Source: Bacteroides fluxus YIT 12057 (GTDB taxonomy: Bacteria; Bacteroidota; Bacteroidia; Bacteroidales; Bacteroidaceae). Taken from it: a stretch of 64,000 nucleotides of DNA. Below, one piece after another: positions 48,991 through 59,162 of the stretch. Position 1 is the first letter of the stretch. Each line of letters begins with the position of its first letter. Under the pieces are notes generated by a model. The model saw nothing but the letters and a program-made list of their open reading frames with translations. It made no database searches and was not told the DNA's origin. Position numbers and translations under genes: made by a program. The stretch is taken from the NCBI RefSeq assembly GCF_000195635.1, contig NZ_GL882625.1:1-64000 (forward strand), in the 5' to 3' direction.

Positions 48991-51699
48991 TTAAAAAACG
49001 TTTAAATGCATCTGTTTACGTTCTATATTCCATCCCTTTACTACCAGCACCGGATTACAGGATAAGTTCTTAATCGCAGTCTCAATCGTTACGCACTTGC
49101 TCTCACCCGGTAACAAAGAAAAGAAATTATCAGTATAGAAGGACGGACGGACGGGACTTAAATCACGGTCAAGAAGCTGCAACTGGTTGAAAAAAGCGAT
49201 GGAACCAGAAACGTTGCGGAGCGTAATATCCACAAAACACTTATCTGACGTACGACGGAGATGACAGGAAGTGTGCAAAGACGCACGCTTCAGCAATGAC
49301 AAGGATTCAAAGCCAGAGGTGGCAGGACCTGTCAGACTCTCACGTCCCTCGTAGCTGTCCGTAGAACGCCAATAGAAGTTGGAAGAAACCTCATTGCCCG
49401 TTTCGTCTTTCAGACGAAGTTTGATGAAGTGGACCGGAGAAATATCTTCCGGAAAATGAAGGCAAAGGGCATCATTGACAACACCGTCGCAAGGGAGGTC
49501 TATGACAGCCGAGTCCGCAAGGACCTTCTTGCTGTTGATGTCGTACACCTCAGCCACGACACGATACCCCTTAAAGGAGAGGTAATAGTCATTTACGACA
49601 GAAACGGTATTCTTCAGATAGTCAAACTGGGCGTGCAAGGGCTCTAGGGAATTGGCTGTATGATAAAGGGAAGCGGTAGGCTCCAGAGACCAATCCCACA
49701 TCCGAGCACTGACCTGACGGACCGGACAGTTATGGTACCAGAACAAAAGCCCCGAGCAGAAACGGTCGCCGTAGTCAAGCTTGTTATAGTTCCAGACTTC
49801 CCAGATACTTTTGGAGTTCATTGCACCGACAAACTGTCCCTTCTGGGCAAACTCCTCTATGGAAGAAGAAGCACCATAATTGTTGACCAGATCGGTGTAC
49901 AGGCTAGACATCAGATGAAAACCGTTGCCGTCAAGATAGTCCCAGACAGACTTATTCACAGGCCACAGATCAGACTCAGGCATCATCTCACGCAGGATCT
50001 CCACGGTAGGAAGGGTGGGAGCACCGTATTCCGGGTTGAAACCGTCAACGCGACTGCCACGGGAAGAAGCGGTGTTCTCATAATGCTGCATTGGATTCAC
50101 CTGCTTGTAAGGGCTCCCGTCATGGACACCCGCACACTCTGATTGCATCTGGTAACCGCGAGTACCGTCAAGTTCATCAAGCAAACGGCGGGTACCGCTA
50201 ACCTCGGAACTCTCGTTGGAAGCCACGTAATACGCCAGACTAGGATGGTTGCGGATACGTTTCACGGTAGAGGACACATTGCTGAGATAAAGGGCACGGT
50301 CCTGAGGATGGCGAGTATCGCCCGTCAACCAGAACTCCTGCCAGACAAGGAAACCCATCTCGTCACAAAGTTGGTAGAAGTAGTCGGATTCGGCAATGCC
50401 ACCGCCCCAGAGACGAATAAGGTTGATACCCGACTGACGAGTATACCGCAACTCGGCATAGGTACGTTCGTCCGAACTGCGAAGCATGCCTTCAGGAATC
50501 CAGTTGGTTCCACGGATAAAAAGGCGACGCCCGTTGACATAAAAGACACGTGAACCGTCAGGAGTGGCTGTGTCGGAGGTAACCTCACGAATACCAAAAC
50601 GTGTACGGACCGAATCGCAGACAACCCCTTTCACGGAGACACTCATCTTAAGCTCATAAAGATTCTGGGGACCCTTGTTGATAGGCCACCACAGGCGGGG
50701 AGAACGAATGGTCAGTTGGGGAAACTCATCGGGAGTGAAAGTCAAGGTAAGCTCTTCGCCGCGAAGAATACGGAACGGCTTCTCAACAACGATACCCTCA
50801 CCCACAATCTCACCGCGCACTACCCCGCTGACAGTATCCGTAGTATTCAGCGGGTTGACCACCTCAACAGAAAGGGTCTCACGGGAAATATCATAGCCGG
50901 GCTTCGAAAGTTCGGACTTTACAAAAGGATGACGGAGCGAAACGCCCCCCGTAGAGTACAGAGAGATGCTTTTCCAGATGCCGGTGTTGCGGTCACGGAT
51001 ACCGTCCATAAAAGTAAAATCCCAACCCACGGACATCAGCATGGTCGTGTTCAAACCGATATTGCCGTTACCACCGTTATGAAATTCACCGGCGGCTCCC
51101 CAGGGCTTAGGCATCGTGGTACCCGGCATGTCAACAGGATAGACAAGAACGGCAAGAACATTACCGTCACCGACATGGACAAAATCCGTCACATTGATGT
51201 GGGCGTCCGTGAACATGCCGTTGATGGTAGCCAGAAGATTACCGTTAACCCACACTTCCGCACGGTAATTGATGCCGGCCGGATGCAACCACACCTGCTT
51301 GCCGGAAAAAGAAGAGGGTACCTCGAATTCTGTACGGAACCAGTAAGTATAAAAGCTACGACCGACCCGGGAAATATCAGGAATCTTACCGGATTCCAAC
51401 TTATTATTCAGACCAAAATAGGGCTCGGGATACGTACCGTTATGAACCAAAGAATTCAATACAGTACCGGGAACGATAGCGGGAAGCCAGTTACTCGCAT
51501 CATAGCCCGGAGACGAGATCGTCTCCGAAGGTGAAGCAACATCATCGGCACGCATCATTTTCCAAGTAAAGGAACCTTGGTGGACTTCTTTTGAGTCAAG
51601 CCATATTCTATCCCCGGACCTGGAGTAATTGGGAACAATACTCCAACCGGAAGAGGAAAAGGAAAGAAAGAGAACGAAAAAAAACAATAACTTATTCAT
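48991..51699 (-). CDS. GH2 family beta-glycosidase (mannosidase or exo-beta-glucosaminidase-like)
   Basis: A 902-residue exported enzyme with signal peptide. GH2 domains: VPGTVLNSLVHNGTYPEPYFGLNN near 77, barrel GINLIRLWGGGIAESDYFYQLCDEMGFLVWQEFWLTGD near 427 and the likely acid/base in YYVASNESSEVS near 491 and nucleophile in FNPEYGAPTLPT near 550. The latter pattern resembles exo-beta-glucosaminidases (CsxA type) as much as beta-mannosidases, so the sugar is unsure. Base composition is visibly more GC-rich than its neighbours. A -7 box lies 32 bp upstream, so it may also be read alone. Confidence 0.88.
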   Translation of the reverse strand: MNKLLFFFVLFLSFSSSGWSIVPNYSRSGDRIWLDSKEVHQGSFTWKMMRADDVASPSETISSPGYDASNWLPAIVPGTVLNSLVHNGTYPEPYFGLNNKLESGKIPDISRVGRSFYTYWFRTEFEVPSSFSGKQVWLHPAGINYRAEVWVNGNLLATINGMFTDAHINVTDFVHVGDGNVLAVLVYPVDMPGTTMPKPWGAAGEFHNGGNGNIGLNTTMLMSVGWDFTFMDGIRDRNTGIWKSISLYSTGGVSLRHPFVKSELSKPGYDISRETLSVEVVNPLNTTDTVSGVVRGEIVGEGIVVEKPFRILRGEELTLTFTPDEFPQLTIRSPRLWWPINKGPQNLYELKMSVSVKGVVCDSVRTRFGIREVTSDTATPDGSRVFYVNGRRLFIRGTNWIPEGMLRSSDERTYAELRYTRQSGINLIRLWGGGIAESDYFYQLCDEMGFLVWQEFWLTGDTRHPQDRALYLSNVSSTVKRIRNHPSLAYYVASNESSEVSGTRRLLDELDGTRGYQMQSECAGVHDGSPYKQVNPMQHYENTASSRGSRVDGFNPEYGAPTLPTVEILREMMPESDLWPVNKSVWDYLDGNGFHLMSSLYTDLVNNYGASSSIEEFAQKGQFVGAMNSKSIWEVWNYNKLDYGDRFCSGLLFWYHNCPVRQVSARMWDWSLEPTASLYHTANSLEPLHAQFDYLKNTVSVVNDYYLSFKGYRVVAEVYDINSKKVLADSAVIDLPCDGVVNDALCLHFPEDISPVHFIKLRLKDETGNEVSSNFYWRSTDSYEGRESLTGPATSGFESLSLLKRASLHTSCHLRRTSDKCFVDITLRNVSGSIAFFNQLQLLDRDLSPVRPSFYTDNFFSLLPGESKCVTIETAIKNLSCNPVLVVKGWNIERKQMHLNVF

Positions 51700-51730
51700 G
51701 ACATAATTTAAATTTATTCATATCTGAAAA

Positions 51731-51738
51731 CAAAGATA
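51731..51738 (-). promoter_or_regulatory. Bacteroides -7 box TATCTTTG (minus strand)
   Basis: Plus-strand CAAAGATA, 31 bp before the GH2 start, in the 154-bp gap after the GH28-type gene. Confidence 0.5.
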
Positions 51739-51853
51739 GGAAATGAACGGATGACGGACATGACGATTCTTGCCAGATATGGATACTAACGACAAATAGA
51801 CCGGATGCATACATTTTTGACGAAAACACATACAAAAAAGTAGAATCGCCAAA

Positions 51854-53287
51854 CTATTGTAGCTCCTCCGGTACCTTTACATTCTTACAGTCTTTTAAAT
51901 GAACCGCAGAAAGTTCACTGAATGGAGACTGCAATGTCGAATTAATAATCTCCAGTCCATTCACATCGTCCGCAACGAAAGCATATCTTTCTTCTTCATT
52001 ACCAATTATTGAAAGTTTCGTATTTATAAAACGAATATTGTCTGCATGCCGGACATAAAAACCATAAGCAGGTAACATAACCCCAAACATCCTATTCTCC
52101 GGATACTCCTCTTCAGCTTCGGGAACTTCAGCTTGAGTATCTATGATTTTGCCTCCTCCTTTCAGCCTGAAATCGATATCGCTAATTTCAACATTTTCAA
52201 CACGGAGTCCTGGAACACCTGTAATGGAACTCGCAACATAACTTACAGAAGTTGCCGTAATATTCTTTATTTGTATATTCTTCAAGTATGAGTTGTCTGA
52301 ATGCTTACGTCTACCCAAACGAATAAAGACAGGAGTCTGAACATCTTCCATTGTCAAATCAGAAATCATAACATCCTCCATGAAACCACCATCTACAACC
52401 TCAAGTGCCATCCCTGCAATACCTGTTATGGGATTAGTAACACCAGGCACACGCTTTTCCCAAAAACGCAACAAAGACTTGCTACACTTATGAAGAATGC
52501 AATCAGAAACCCTGATATTACGAAAACCTCCTGCACTGGCAGTACCGAATTTAATATAGTTACAGTTAGAAGAAAGATTACAATTTGTCACTGTTATATT
52601 TTCAACTACATAATTCGGATCTTCACTTTTAAAACAAATTGCATCATCATCCGTATCAAGCACACAATCTCTAATGGTTACATTCTTGCTTTCAATGTCG
52701 AATCCGTCATTATTCCAATTTGCATGTCCTTCTACATAAACCTTGCTTATATCGACTCCATCACAACGAACAAAACGGAATGTCCAAAATCCCGAATTCG
52801 ATAATTTCACCCCATTTACCTTCACCTTATTACAATCAAGTAAAAGTACCAAAGTAGGCCGATTGGGCGCATCATTACCTTGATTAAAAGCAGCACCATT
52901 ACCGTCTATCTCACCTCTACCTATAATAGATATATTATCTGATTTTTCCGCAAATATTAAAGCCTTACGCCTCCCTTTATCCGGATAATCTGAAATATTC
53001 CTACTTCCTATGATTTTTGAACCTTCTTCCAATTTTAAAGTTACATTCTTTTTCAGTACAATAGTTCCCGTTAAATATTCACCCGCGGGCAAAGAAACTA
53101 TCCCACCTCCATTTTTAGAACAATCATCAATGGCCTTTTGAAGACCACGGGTCGTTATAGTTTTGCCATCTGCATAAATTTCATATTCATCAATCGCTAC
53201 ATTTGAATTACCATGTTCTTTGCCTGTACATGAAAAAAATAATGAGATAAAACATAACAGACTATATATAATCATATTTTTCATCAT
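51854..53287 (-). CDS. GH28-type beta-helix glycosidase, lipoprotein
   Basis: A 477-residue right-handed beta-helix enzyme with a lipoprotein signal (lipobox LFFSC, Cys about 20), so surface or periplasm anchored. It has ADGKTITTRGLQKAIDDCSKNGGGIVSLPAGEY near 40-70, the helix IIGRGEIDGNGAAFNQ near 122, NNDGFDIESKNVTIRDCVLDTDDDAICFKSE near 197-227 (catalytic Asp cluster) and CNYIKFGTASAGGFRN near 245, where a GHG-type motif would stand. It likely removes galacturonosyl or related residues. Third enzyme of the susC-susD operon. Confidence 0.85.
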   Translation of the reverse strand: MMKNMIIYSLLCFISLFFSCTGKEHGNSNVAIDEYEIYADGKTITTRGLQKAIDDCSKNGGGIVSLPAGEYLTGTIVLKKNVTLKLEEGSKIIGSRNISDYPDKGRRKALIFAEKSDNISIIGRGEIDGNGAAFNQGNDAPNRPTLVLLLDCNKVKVNGVKLSNSGFWTFRFVRCDGVDISKVYVEGHANWNNDGFDIESKNVTIRDCVLDTDDDAICFKSEDPNYVVENITVTNCNLSSNCNYIKFGTASAGGFRNIRVSDCILHKCSKSLLRFWEKRVPGVTNPITGIAGMALEVVDGGFMEDVMISDLTMEDVQTPVFIRLGRRKHSDNSYLKNIQIKNITATSVSYVASSITGVPGLRVENVEISDIDFRLKGGGKIIDTQAEVPEAEEEYPENRMFGVMLPAYGFYVRHADNIRFINTKLSIIGNEEERYAFVADDVNGLEIINSTLQSPFSELSAVHLKDCKNVKVPEELQ

Positions 53288-53303
53288 ACCAATCCTTTAA
53301 AAG

Positions 53304-53344
53304 GATGAGACTGTGACAAAATTGTTTTTTGGCACAGCCTCATC
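53304..53344 (-). terminator. Imperfect hairpin inside the PUL operon
   Basis: Arms GATGAGACTGTG (53304-53315) and CACAGCCTCATC (53333-53344), one mismatch, with an inner CAAAA/TTTTG pairing, between the small lipoprotein and the GH28-type gene. It could be a partial terminator or RNA-stabilising stem setting unequal expression of capture and enzyme genes. Confidence 0.55.
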
Positions 53345-53357
53345 ACATTCATTCATT

Positions 53358-53744
53358 TTAATTAGTAGCAGGAGCTACTGTTATCGTCCATTGTTTTACA
53401 ACTGTTCCTCCCGGTGATGTTACAGTATATGTCCTCGGACTTGAATAGTCTTGAAAACCTACAGCCATACCCGGAGTTAAAGTGGCACCGGCAGATATGG
53501 TTGCTACCATTTTGAGGTCTGTAATATCTGCGTCCGCTTTCAAAGACACAGTAATGGCACCTGCTTCAGAATCAATCTGAGTTTTATCACTCATTACAGC
53601 TTCATTCCTACCATATAATGTTACATTAGTAATCTCGGCCTTCTCGTATGCCGCATCCACTGTATAGTCATCATCTCCACATGACATTAAAGTAAATGTC
53701 AAAGCAATAAACATAAAAAATAATATTTTCTTCATATTGTCCAC
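53358..53744 (-). CDS. Small PUL lipoprotein (DUF5018-like)
   Basis: A 128-residue lipoprotein (lipobox LMSC, Cys about 22) encoded right after susD. One beta-rich domain: ISAGATLTPGMAVGFQDYSSPRTYTVTSPGGTVVKQWTITV, a pattern of the DUF5018/Ig-like domains found in surface glycan-binding lipoproteins. It occupies the SusE/SusF-like slot of the locus. A carbohydrate-binding role is inferred from position. Start may be 53744 or the ATG 3 codons later (53735). Confidence 0.78.
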   Translation of the reverse strand: MDNMKKILFFMFIALTFTLMSCGDDDYTVDAAYEKAEITNVTLYGRNEAVMSDKTQIDSEAGAITVSLKADADITDLKMVATISAGATLTPGMAVGFQDYSSPRTYTVTSPGGTVVKQWTITVAPATN

Positions 53745-53761
53745 TCTCTTAAATTATACAA

Positions 53762-55450
53762 TTACCACATCGGATTCTGGTCTAAATTAGGATTCTTATC
53801 GCGTGCTGATTGAGGTATCGGCAGTAAATAATCACGAGGTGCCATAAACGTTTTTTTAGCAACAAAAACCTTTTCATAAGTAGGAACTACCGATCCATCC
53901 AATTGCTTCACATAAGTAACAAGACAACCTTCCGCATCTTTATTCAACACCTCTTCTCCTATTTTCCAACGCTGGATATCAAACCATCTTTTACCTTCAA
54001 GCGCCAATTCTACACGACGTTCATGACGAATGCGTGTTCTCATCTCATCTTTATTCAAGCCACTCGGAAGACCTGGTAATCCTGCACGGGCACGAATTTC
54101 ATTGATAGCGCTATATACCTCATTTGTAGGTCCATTTACTTCATTCTCAGCTTCTGCCAATGTTAACAAAACTTCAGCATATCGCAACACAATAAAATTG
54201 TGGCCACCACCAACACCACGTCCGCGATTATCATATCCACAAAGCACTTTCTCATTCATATATTTGCCAATGTAATATCCAGTCTTTGTACATGAAGGTT
54301 TATCAGCACTATACATGCCATTAGGATTCTCCTTCAAATTCAGATTGGTTGGAGTATTTTGAGCAGTATATAAAATTTTATTTTTCCAAGGCTTACCATT
54401 ATAGTGAAGAGTTGCATAGAAACGTTTATCCCGATTTTCATATGGTGCTGCCGCATGTTCAGGATTACTCCAGTCAAAGGGTTCGCCGGTTATCATCTCA
54501 AATTCATCCGCCAAACTTGCAGTCGGGTGATCTTTACTCCAACCATATTCAGCCGGTGTTCCCGGCTGGGGAGGCGCCAACACAGTCTGGGCACTTGACC
54601 AACGATACGGATATGCGTATTGGATATCAAATATAACCTCACTGTTATGTTCATTTTCCTCATAGAACATTTCCGCAAATCCTTCTTGATACAAAGAATA
54701 GGTTCCTTTTAAATCACCATTTACTAATATGCGAGCTGTTTTAGCCGCATCTGCATAATATTTAGCATCAATGACACCACCGGCATACAAATAGGTAGCA
54801 GCCATCATTCCTAAAGCCGCTCCTTTTGTTGCGCGTCCCAATTCTTCATCAGAAACAGTTATCGGCAAACGCTCTGCAGCTTTTTGAAAATCAGAAATAA
54901 TAAATTGTAAAGTTGCTTCAGGAGTGGCACGTGCTAAAAATATATCATCTGTATTACGATCAAGCGGTTTATCAATCAATATAGCGCTGCCATAATAACG
55001 GAAAAGTTCCAGATAAAACATCGCACGTAAAAAATAGGCATCTCCTATTAAACGTTCCTTTACTTTTTCAGAAAGTGGAGAATCTGACAGATTCTTTAAT
55101 GCAATATTAGCCCGACGAATAGCGGTATATCTATTTCCCCATCTATCAAGTGGCGCAGAAGAGGAATTAAAATCAAACAAATTCCATTTATTTGAATCTT
55201 TTTCACCAATCTGGATACAGTCATCTGTAAACAAGATGTCCAGTGCATGATCATTCAATCCATTTACTTTATAATAGGTTCCATCCAGTTCTCTATATAC
55301 TTTACTCATGAATAACATTGCACTTGACTCTGTCAACCATATTCCTTCATCCGTTACAGAGGAAGTAGGTTTAATATTGTCCATAAAATCTGTGCATGAA
55401 GAATTCAGCAAAAGTAGGGAACAAAAGATACTATATATTACTTTTTTCAT
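53762..55450 (-). CDS. SusD/RagB family nutrient-binding lipoprotein
   Basis: A 562-residue outer-membrane lipoprotein that caps the SusC transporter and binds glycan at the cell surface. Lipobox LNSSC (Cys about 19), SusD N-terminal region SSVTDEGIWLTESSAMLFMSKVY, TPR-like stretch WGNRYTAIRRANIALKNLSD near 107, and the C-terminal SusD RagB segment AINEIRARAGLPGLPSGL followed by RHERRVELALEGKRWFDIQRW near 480-500. Located 12 bp after susC. Confidence 0.95.
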   Translation of the reverse strand: MKKVIYSIFCSLLLLNSSCTDFMDNIKPTSSVTDEGIWLTESSAMLFMSKVYRELDGTYYKVNGLNDHALDILFTDDCIQIGEKDSNKWNLFDFNSSSAPLDRWGNRYTAIRRANIALKNLSDSPLSEKVKERLIGDAYFLRAMFYLELFRYYGSAILIDKPLDRNTDDIFLARATPEATLQFIISDFQKAAERLPITVSDEELGRATKGAALGMMAATYLYAGGVIDAKYYADAAKTARILVNGDLKGTYSLYQEGFAEMFYEENEHNSEVIFDIQYAYPYRWSSAQTVLAPPQPGTPAEYGWSKDHPTASLADEFEMITGEPFDWSNPEHAAAPYENRDKRFYATLHYNGKPWKNKILYTAQNTPTNLNLKENPNGMYSADKPSCTKTGYYIGKYMNEKVLCGYDNRGRGVGGGHNFIVLRYAEVLLTLAEAENEVNGPTNEVYSAINEIRARAGLPGLPSGLNKDEMRTRIRHERRVELALEGKRWFDIQRWKIGEEVLNKDAEGCLVTYVKQLDGSVVPTYEKVFVAKKTFMAPRDYLLPIPQSARDKNPNLDQNPMW

Positions 55451-55462
55451 AACTACAATTAA

Positions 55463-58400
55463 TTAAAAGGTTACATTTACACCAAATGAACTGATAAACT
55501 GCTGAGGATACGAATTAAACGCTTGATTTTCAACATCAAAATCATCCGGCATTTTACTATAAATAGTCCACAAATTATAAAAATCCGCATATAGACGCAA
55601 GCTTTGCATTTTTGCTTTTTTCAATAATTCAGGCTTAAAAGTATAACCGATTTGTAATGATTTTAACTTTACGTAGGTAGTGTTTACCATCCAGTAAGAG
55701 GACGTTTCATAGTTTTGATTACGCATAGAAGCTGACAGACGAGGATATTTGGCATTTGGATTCGGATTAGATTCGGTCCATGAATCCAAATGTTCACGAC
55801 GTGGATGAATAGCATCTCTGAAAGGATAACGCACGTTTCGGTCTCCATTGCTACCCAAATAATAATCAGACCCACCTGCTCCCTGGACAAACATAGACAA
55901 GTCAAAATTCTTATACTCTAAACGGAGATTATATCCCCACATCACTTCTGGTGTCTCATTAAAACCGATAATCACTTGATCTTCACTGTCAATCTTTCCA
56001 TCGCCATTAATATCTACATATTTAATATCACCCGGCAATACACCTTTTTGATAAGCCCAATTATCTATATCTTCCTGGTCTTTGAATAATCCGGCAGCTT
56101 TATATCCCCATGTACGTCCACTAGGTTGACCTGTTTTACGCTTTCTTGGGTTATTCTTTGTACCTGCAGCTTCACGGATTTCAATTTGTTTATCACGAGT
56201 AAACCCAAAAGAGAACGTATTAGTCATTTTCAGACCACAATTAAATGTATAATGACTACCTAGTGAGGCATCAAAACCATATCTTTCATCTTTACCTGCA
56301 TTCTCTTTCGCTAATCCTACCCCGTATTCTGTAGAAACAATTGCATTAGGACTCAATATTTTATCAGAACGTTTATCACGATATACATCAAATTCTGCAA
56401 ACAACAAGTCATTCCACAAATTAATATCCAAGCCGATATTAGCTTTCCATACACTTTCCCAAGTCAAAAAGAGGTTCGGTTCCGCTCCCTCAGACAATGC
56501 CTGTAATTGAACAGGGTCTTTACCAAACACAGCTCCACCTTCTATCTTATATTGAGCCAAGTAAGCAAAAGCATCTCCTACAGGATTACCAGATTTACCA
56601 TAAGACGCACGTAACTTCAAATTATTGATAAATGAAAAATTATCTTTAATAAACGGCTCTTCCGAGAGTCTCCAACCAACAGACGCAGAAGGGAAAAATG
56701 CACTTCTACGATCAGGAGCATACTGGTAAGTTTGGTCATAACGTCCTGCTAATTCAAGCATATATTTCTGGGCATAATTATAATTCAAACGCATAACATA
56801 ACCTTGCTGACCAAAACGGCTTGTAGTACCGGAGTTACTGATAAACTCTGCAATAGGACTTCCCATATTTAACTCTGGAATCCAAAAATCATAGTTCTTT
56901 CTTCCAGCTTTAGTTTCAAAAATATTTCCCCATCTTCTTTCAAATACCCCCAACAGGCCTACCTCGTGTTTCCCAAATGTCCTTTCATAATTCAAATGAG
57001 CTTGGATTGTATAGTAAGTCCATTGCTTATTTGTTACATTTAAAGATGGTTTTGCTTCACCGCCTTGTTGTTCTTCTATTTCTCCTGCATCATTATACGC
57101 ATAAGCAGTAAAAGGATATTGCCATTCTTTTGCATCATATATCTGACGGTCGTAACTAAATAACGCCTTTGCAGACAATCCTTTCAAGAAAGGTAATTGT
57201 TGGTCCAAAGAAACTGTTATATTCTGAAAGTTATTATTATATGTCTTATCTGCGCCATCATGAACACCCATATACATACTTGAACCGCCCCCTTGCATAG
57301 CAGGTTTACCACCTACCATATTAGGTACAGTCGGAGCGCATAAGCGATATAAATCTTCCATCATCTTCTTGCCATCATAATAATGGCTTTTCTTTGTATC
57401 ATAGGCTAAATTGATATCTACACTAACCTTTGTAATATCTATTGGGTGGAAATCAACATTTGAGCGTAGATTGAACCTGTCATATCCAGTATCTTTCCCC
57501 ATCATACTACCTTGATACATGTAGCCAAAAGAAGCGAATGCATTAATGTATTTATTTCCACCACTTAATGACAGATTATGACGAGTGGTTGTAGTAGTCT
57601 TCATGTATTCGTCCATCCAATCTGTATTTTTATACCGATCATCAGTCCCATCCTTGTATTTTTGCAGTATTTCAGCACTATACATTTCTTTTTCACGTCC
57701 GTCCATCTTCAACGCTTCATTGTACAAAGTCAAAGCATCATAAGCATTCAAGAAATCAGGTATATTCATTGGCGTCTGAAAACCTACCGAACCATCATAT
57801 GTCAAAGAAACTTTTCCTTCTTTTCCTCTCTTTGTATTAATCAAAATCACACCATTAGCTCCTTTCAAACCATAAGGTGCGACAGCAGCAGCATCCTTCA
57901 AAACTGAAATAGACTCAATATCTGCCTGATTTACTTTCTCCCACGGACGTTCAATGCCATCTACCAATACCAAAGGCTTATTACCACGCAATAATACAGT
58001 TGCTGCATCTTTACCTGGTTCACCAGAAGTCTGCCGGGTAATAATGCCCGGAATCTGCCCTCCTAACTGGTTGGAAACATTTGCCACCGGAGCTTTGATT
58101 TTATCTCCCTGGACAGTGGCTACCGCAGAACTCATTGTCATACGTTTCTGAGTACCGTAACCAACAATAACGACTTCATCCAACAGTTTAGAATCTTCCT
58201 GCAATGTAATAGTTAAAGGAGTTCCAACCATTGCTTTCAAAGTCTGAGTCTGAAAACCTACATATGAAACTTCAATTGTCGGATTAGAATCATCAACAGA
58301 CAAGCTAAAATTACCGTCTATATCAGAGATAGCACCTTGAGCAGTACCTTTCACTTTAATGGTTGCACCGATAATAGCTTCACCTCTGGCATCAAGAACT

Positions 58401-58618
58401 TTTCCCGTCAATTTTTTTGTTGTTTGTGTAATCCCTTGTGTATTTAATACAGTGCTGTGAGTTTGACTGTCTTCAACAGCATACGCCCTGGTAGCTGCAA
58501 TAAAGCCAAACGACAAAAATGCCGCCGTTAAAATTGATTTCTTAGTAAATGGCATGAAATCTTCCAGCCAGTAATATCTAAGAATCATTTTCTTTTGAAC
58601 ATTAAGTTTTTCTTGCAT
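55463..58618 (-). CDS. SusC/RagA family TonB-dependent transporter
   Basis: A 1051-residue outer-membrane beta-barrel that imports oligosaccharides using TonB energy. A signal peptide (starting at or after residue 22, MPFTKKSILTAAF) is followed by a carboxypeptidase-D-like domain (LTGKVLDARGEAIIGATIKVKG), the TonB box region EVVIVGYGTQKR, and the plug VSNQLGGQIPGIITRQTSGEPGKDAATVLLRG. The C-terminus ends in Phe. The frame offers ATGs at 58618 and 58555; the later one gives a standard signal peptide. Confidence 0.95.
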   Translation of the reverse strand: MQEKLNVQKKMILRYYWLEDFMPFTKKSILTAAFLSFGFIAATRAYAVEDSQTHSTVLNTQGITQTTKKLTGKVLDARGEAIIGATIKVKGTAQGAISDIDGNFSLSVDDSNPTIEVSYVGFQTQTLKAMVGTPLTITLQEDSKLLDEVVIVGYGTQKRMTMSSAVATVQGDKIKAPVANVSNQLGGQIPGIITRQTSGEPGKDAATVLLRGNKPLVLVDGIERPWEKVNQADIESISVLKDAAAVAPYGLKGANGVILINTKRGKEGKVSLTYDGSVGFQTPMNIPDFLNAYDALTLYNEALKMDGREKEMYSAEILQKYKDGTDDRYKNTDWMDEYMKTTTTTRHNLSLSGGNKYINAFASFGYMYQGSMMGKDTGYDRFNLRSNVDFHPIDITKVSVDINLAYDTKKSHYYDGKKMMEDLYRLCAPTVPNMVGGKPAMQGGGSSMYMGVHDGADKTYNNNFQNITVSLDQQLPFLKGLSAKALFSYDRQIYDAKEWQYPFTAYAYNDAGEIEEQQGGEAKPSLNVTNKQWTYYTIQAHLNYERTFGKHEVGLLGVFERRWGNIFETKAGRKNYDFWIPELNMGSPIAEFISNSGTTSRFGQQGYVMRLNYNYAQKYMLELAGRYDQTYQYAPDRRSAFFPSASVGWRLSEEPFIKDNFSFINNLKLRASYGKSGNPVGDAFAYLAQYKIEGGAVFGKDPVQLQALSEGAEPNLFLTWESVWKANIGLDINLWNDLLFAEFDVYRDKRSDKILSPNAIVSTEYGVGLAKENAGKDERYGFDASLGSHYTFNCGLKMTNTFSFGFTRDKQIEIREAAGTKNNPRKRKTGQPSGRTWGYKAAGLFKDQEDIDNWAYQKGVLPGDIKYVDINGDGKIDSEDQVIIGFNETPEVMWGYNLRLEYKNFDLSMFVQGAGGSDYYLGSNGDRNVRYPFRDAIHPRREHLDSWTESNPNPNAKYPRLSASMRNQNYETSSYWMVNTTYVKLKSLQIGYTFKPELLKKAKMQSLRLYADFYNLWTIYSKMPDDFDVENQAFNSYPQQFISSFGVNVTF

Positions 58619-59162
58619 AATTGTGTATTTTAATATTAGAAATAGTTATAAAACCAAATTGAAGAAAAATAAATTTGATCAGATTATCTTCTTATCATAC
58701 TAAAATCAAGGAGGATGTTTTTCCATATTTATATTGTTTTTTAAAGGTTAAACAAATACTTTCCATTTTTCGAGAAAGGAGTGGGTAAATCATGTTTTTA
58801 CAATCCTTACCCCCTCTCTCTTTTACAATCTTTACCTTAAATACCAATGAATGTACGATTAGGAACTTGTTATCCTATATTGTTCTCATCACAAAATTAG
58901 CCTATCAACAAAGCCTTTATATGCCCAATCCTGTCATTAATATAGTGAATATAGACATGGCTTTAAAACGTACATTTTTGACAACATCCAATACAGGGAA
59001 AGACTAATCCATGAATAATAAGCACATTATTCAAAAGCACATCGCAGGGAAAAGTTGCAGAAACAGCCTATCAAAGCCTACGAGTGAATATCCACATCCA
59101 CTCGCAGGCTTTGAACTGATAATAAAAGACAGATATATACTGAAAAAATAGAGCTAAAACAT
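58619..59162. other. 544-bp intergenic region upstream of susC
   Basis: Holds a 16-bp direct repeat (58796-58836), an in-range minus-strand -7 match TAATTTTG (58892-58899) and a plus-strand TAAATTTG (58670-58677). I see no ORF or tRNA. It is the operon control region for susC and also the 3' flank of the GH78 gene. Confidence 0.6.
58796..58836. promoter_or_regulatory. 16-bp direct repeat upstream of susC
   Basis: TTTTACAATCCTTACC (58796-58811) and TTTTACAATCTTTACC (58821-58836) differ at one base and start 25 bp apart. Hybrid two-component and AraC-type regulators of Bacteroides often bind such direct repeats ahead of susC promoters. Confidence 0.6.

Noticed and set aside
58670-58740. An antisense small RNA opposite the susC leader
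   Set aside because: A plus-strand TAAATTTG box is there, but I see no terminator-like hairpin after it, so an sRNA cannot be supported.
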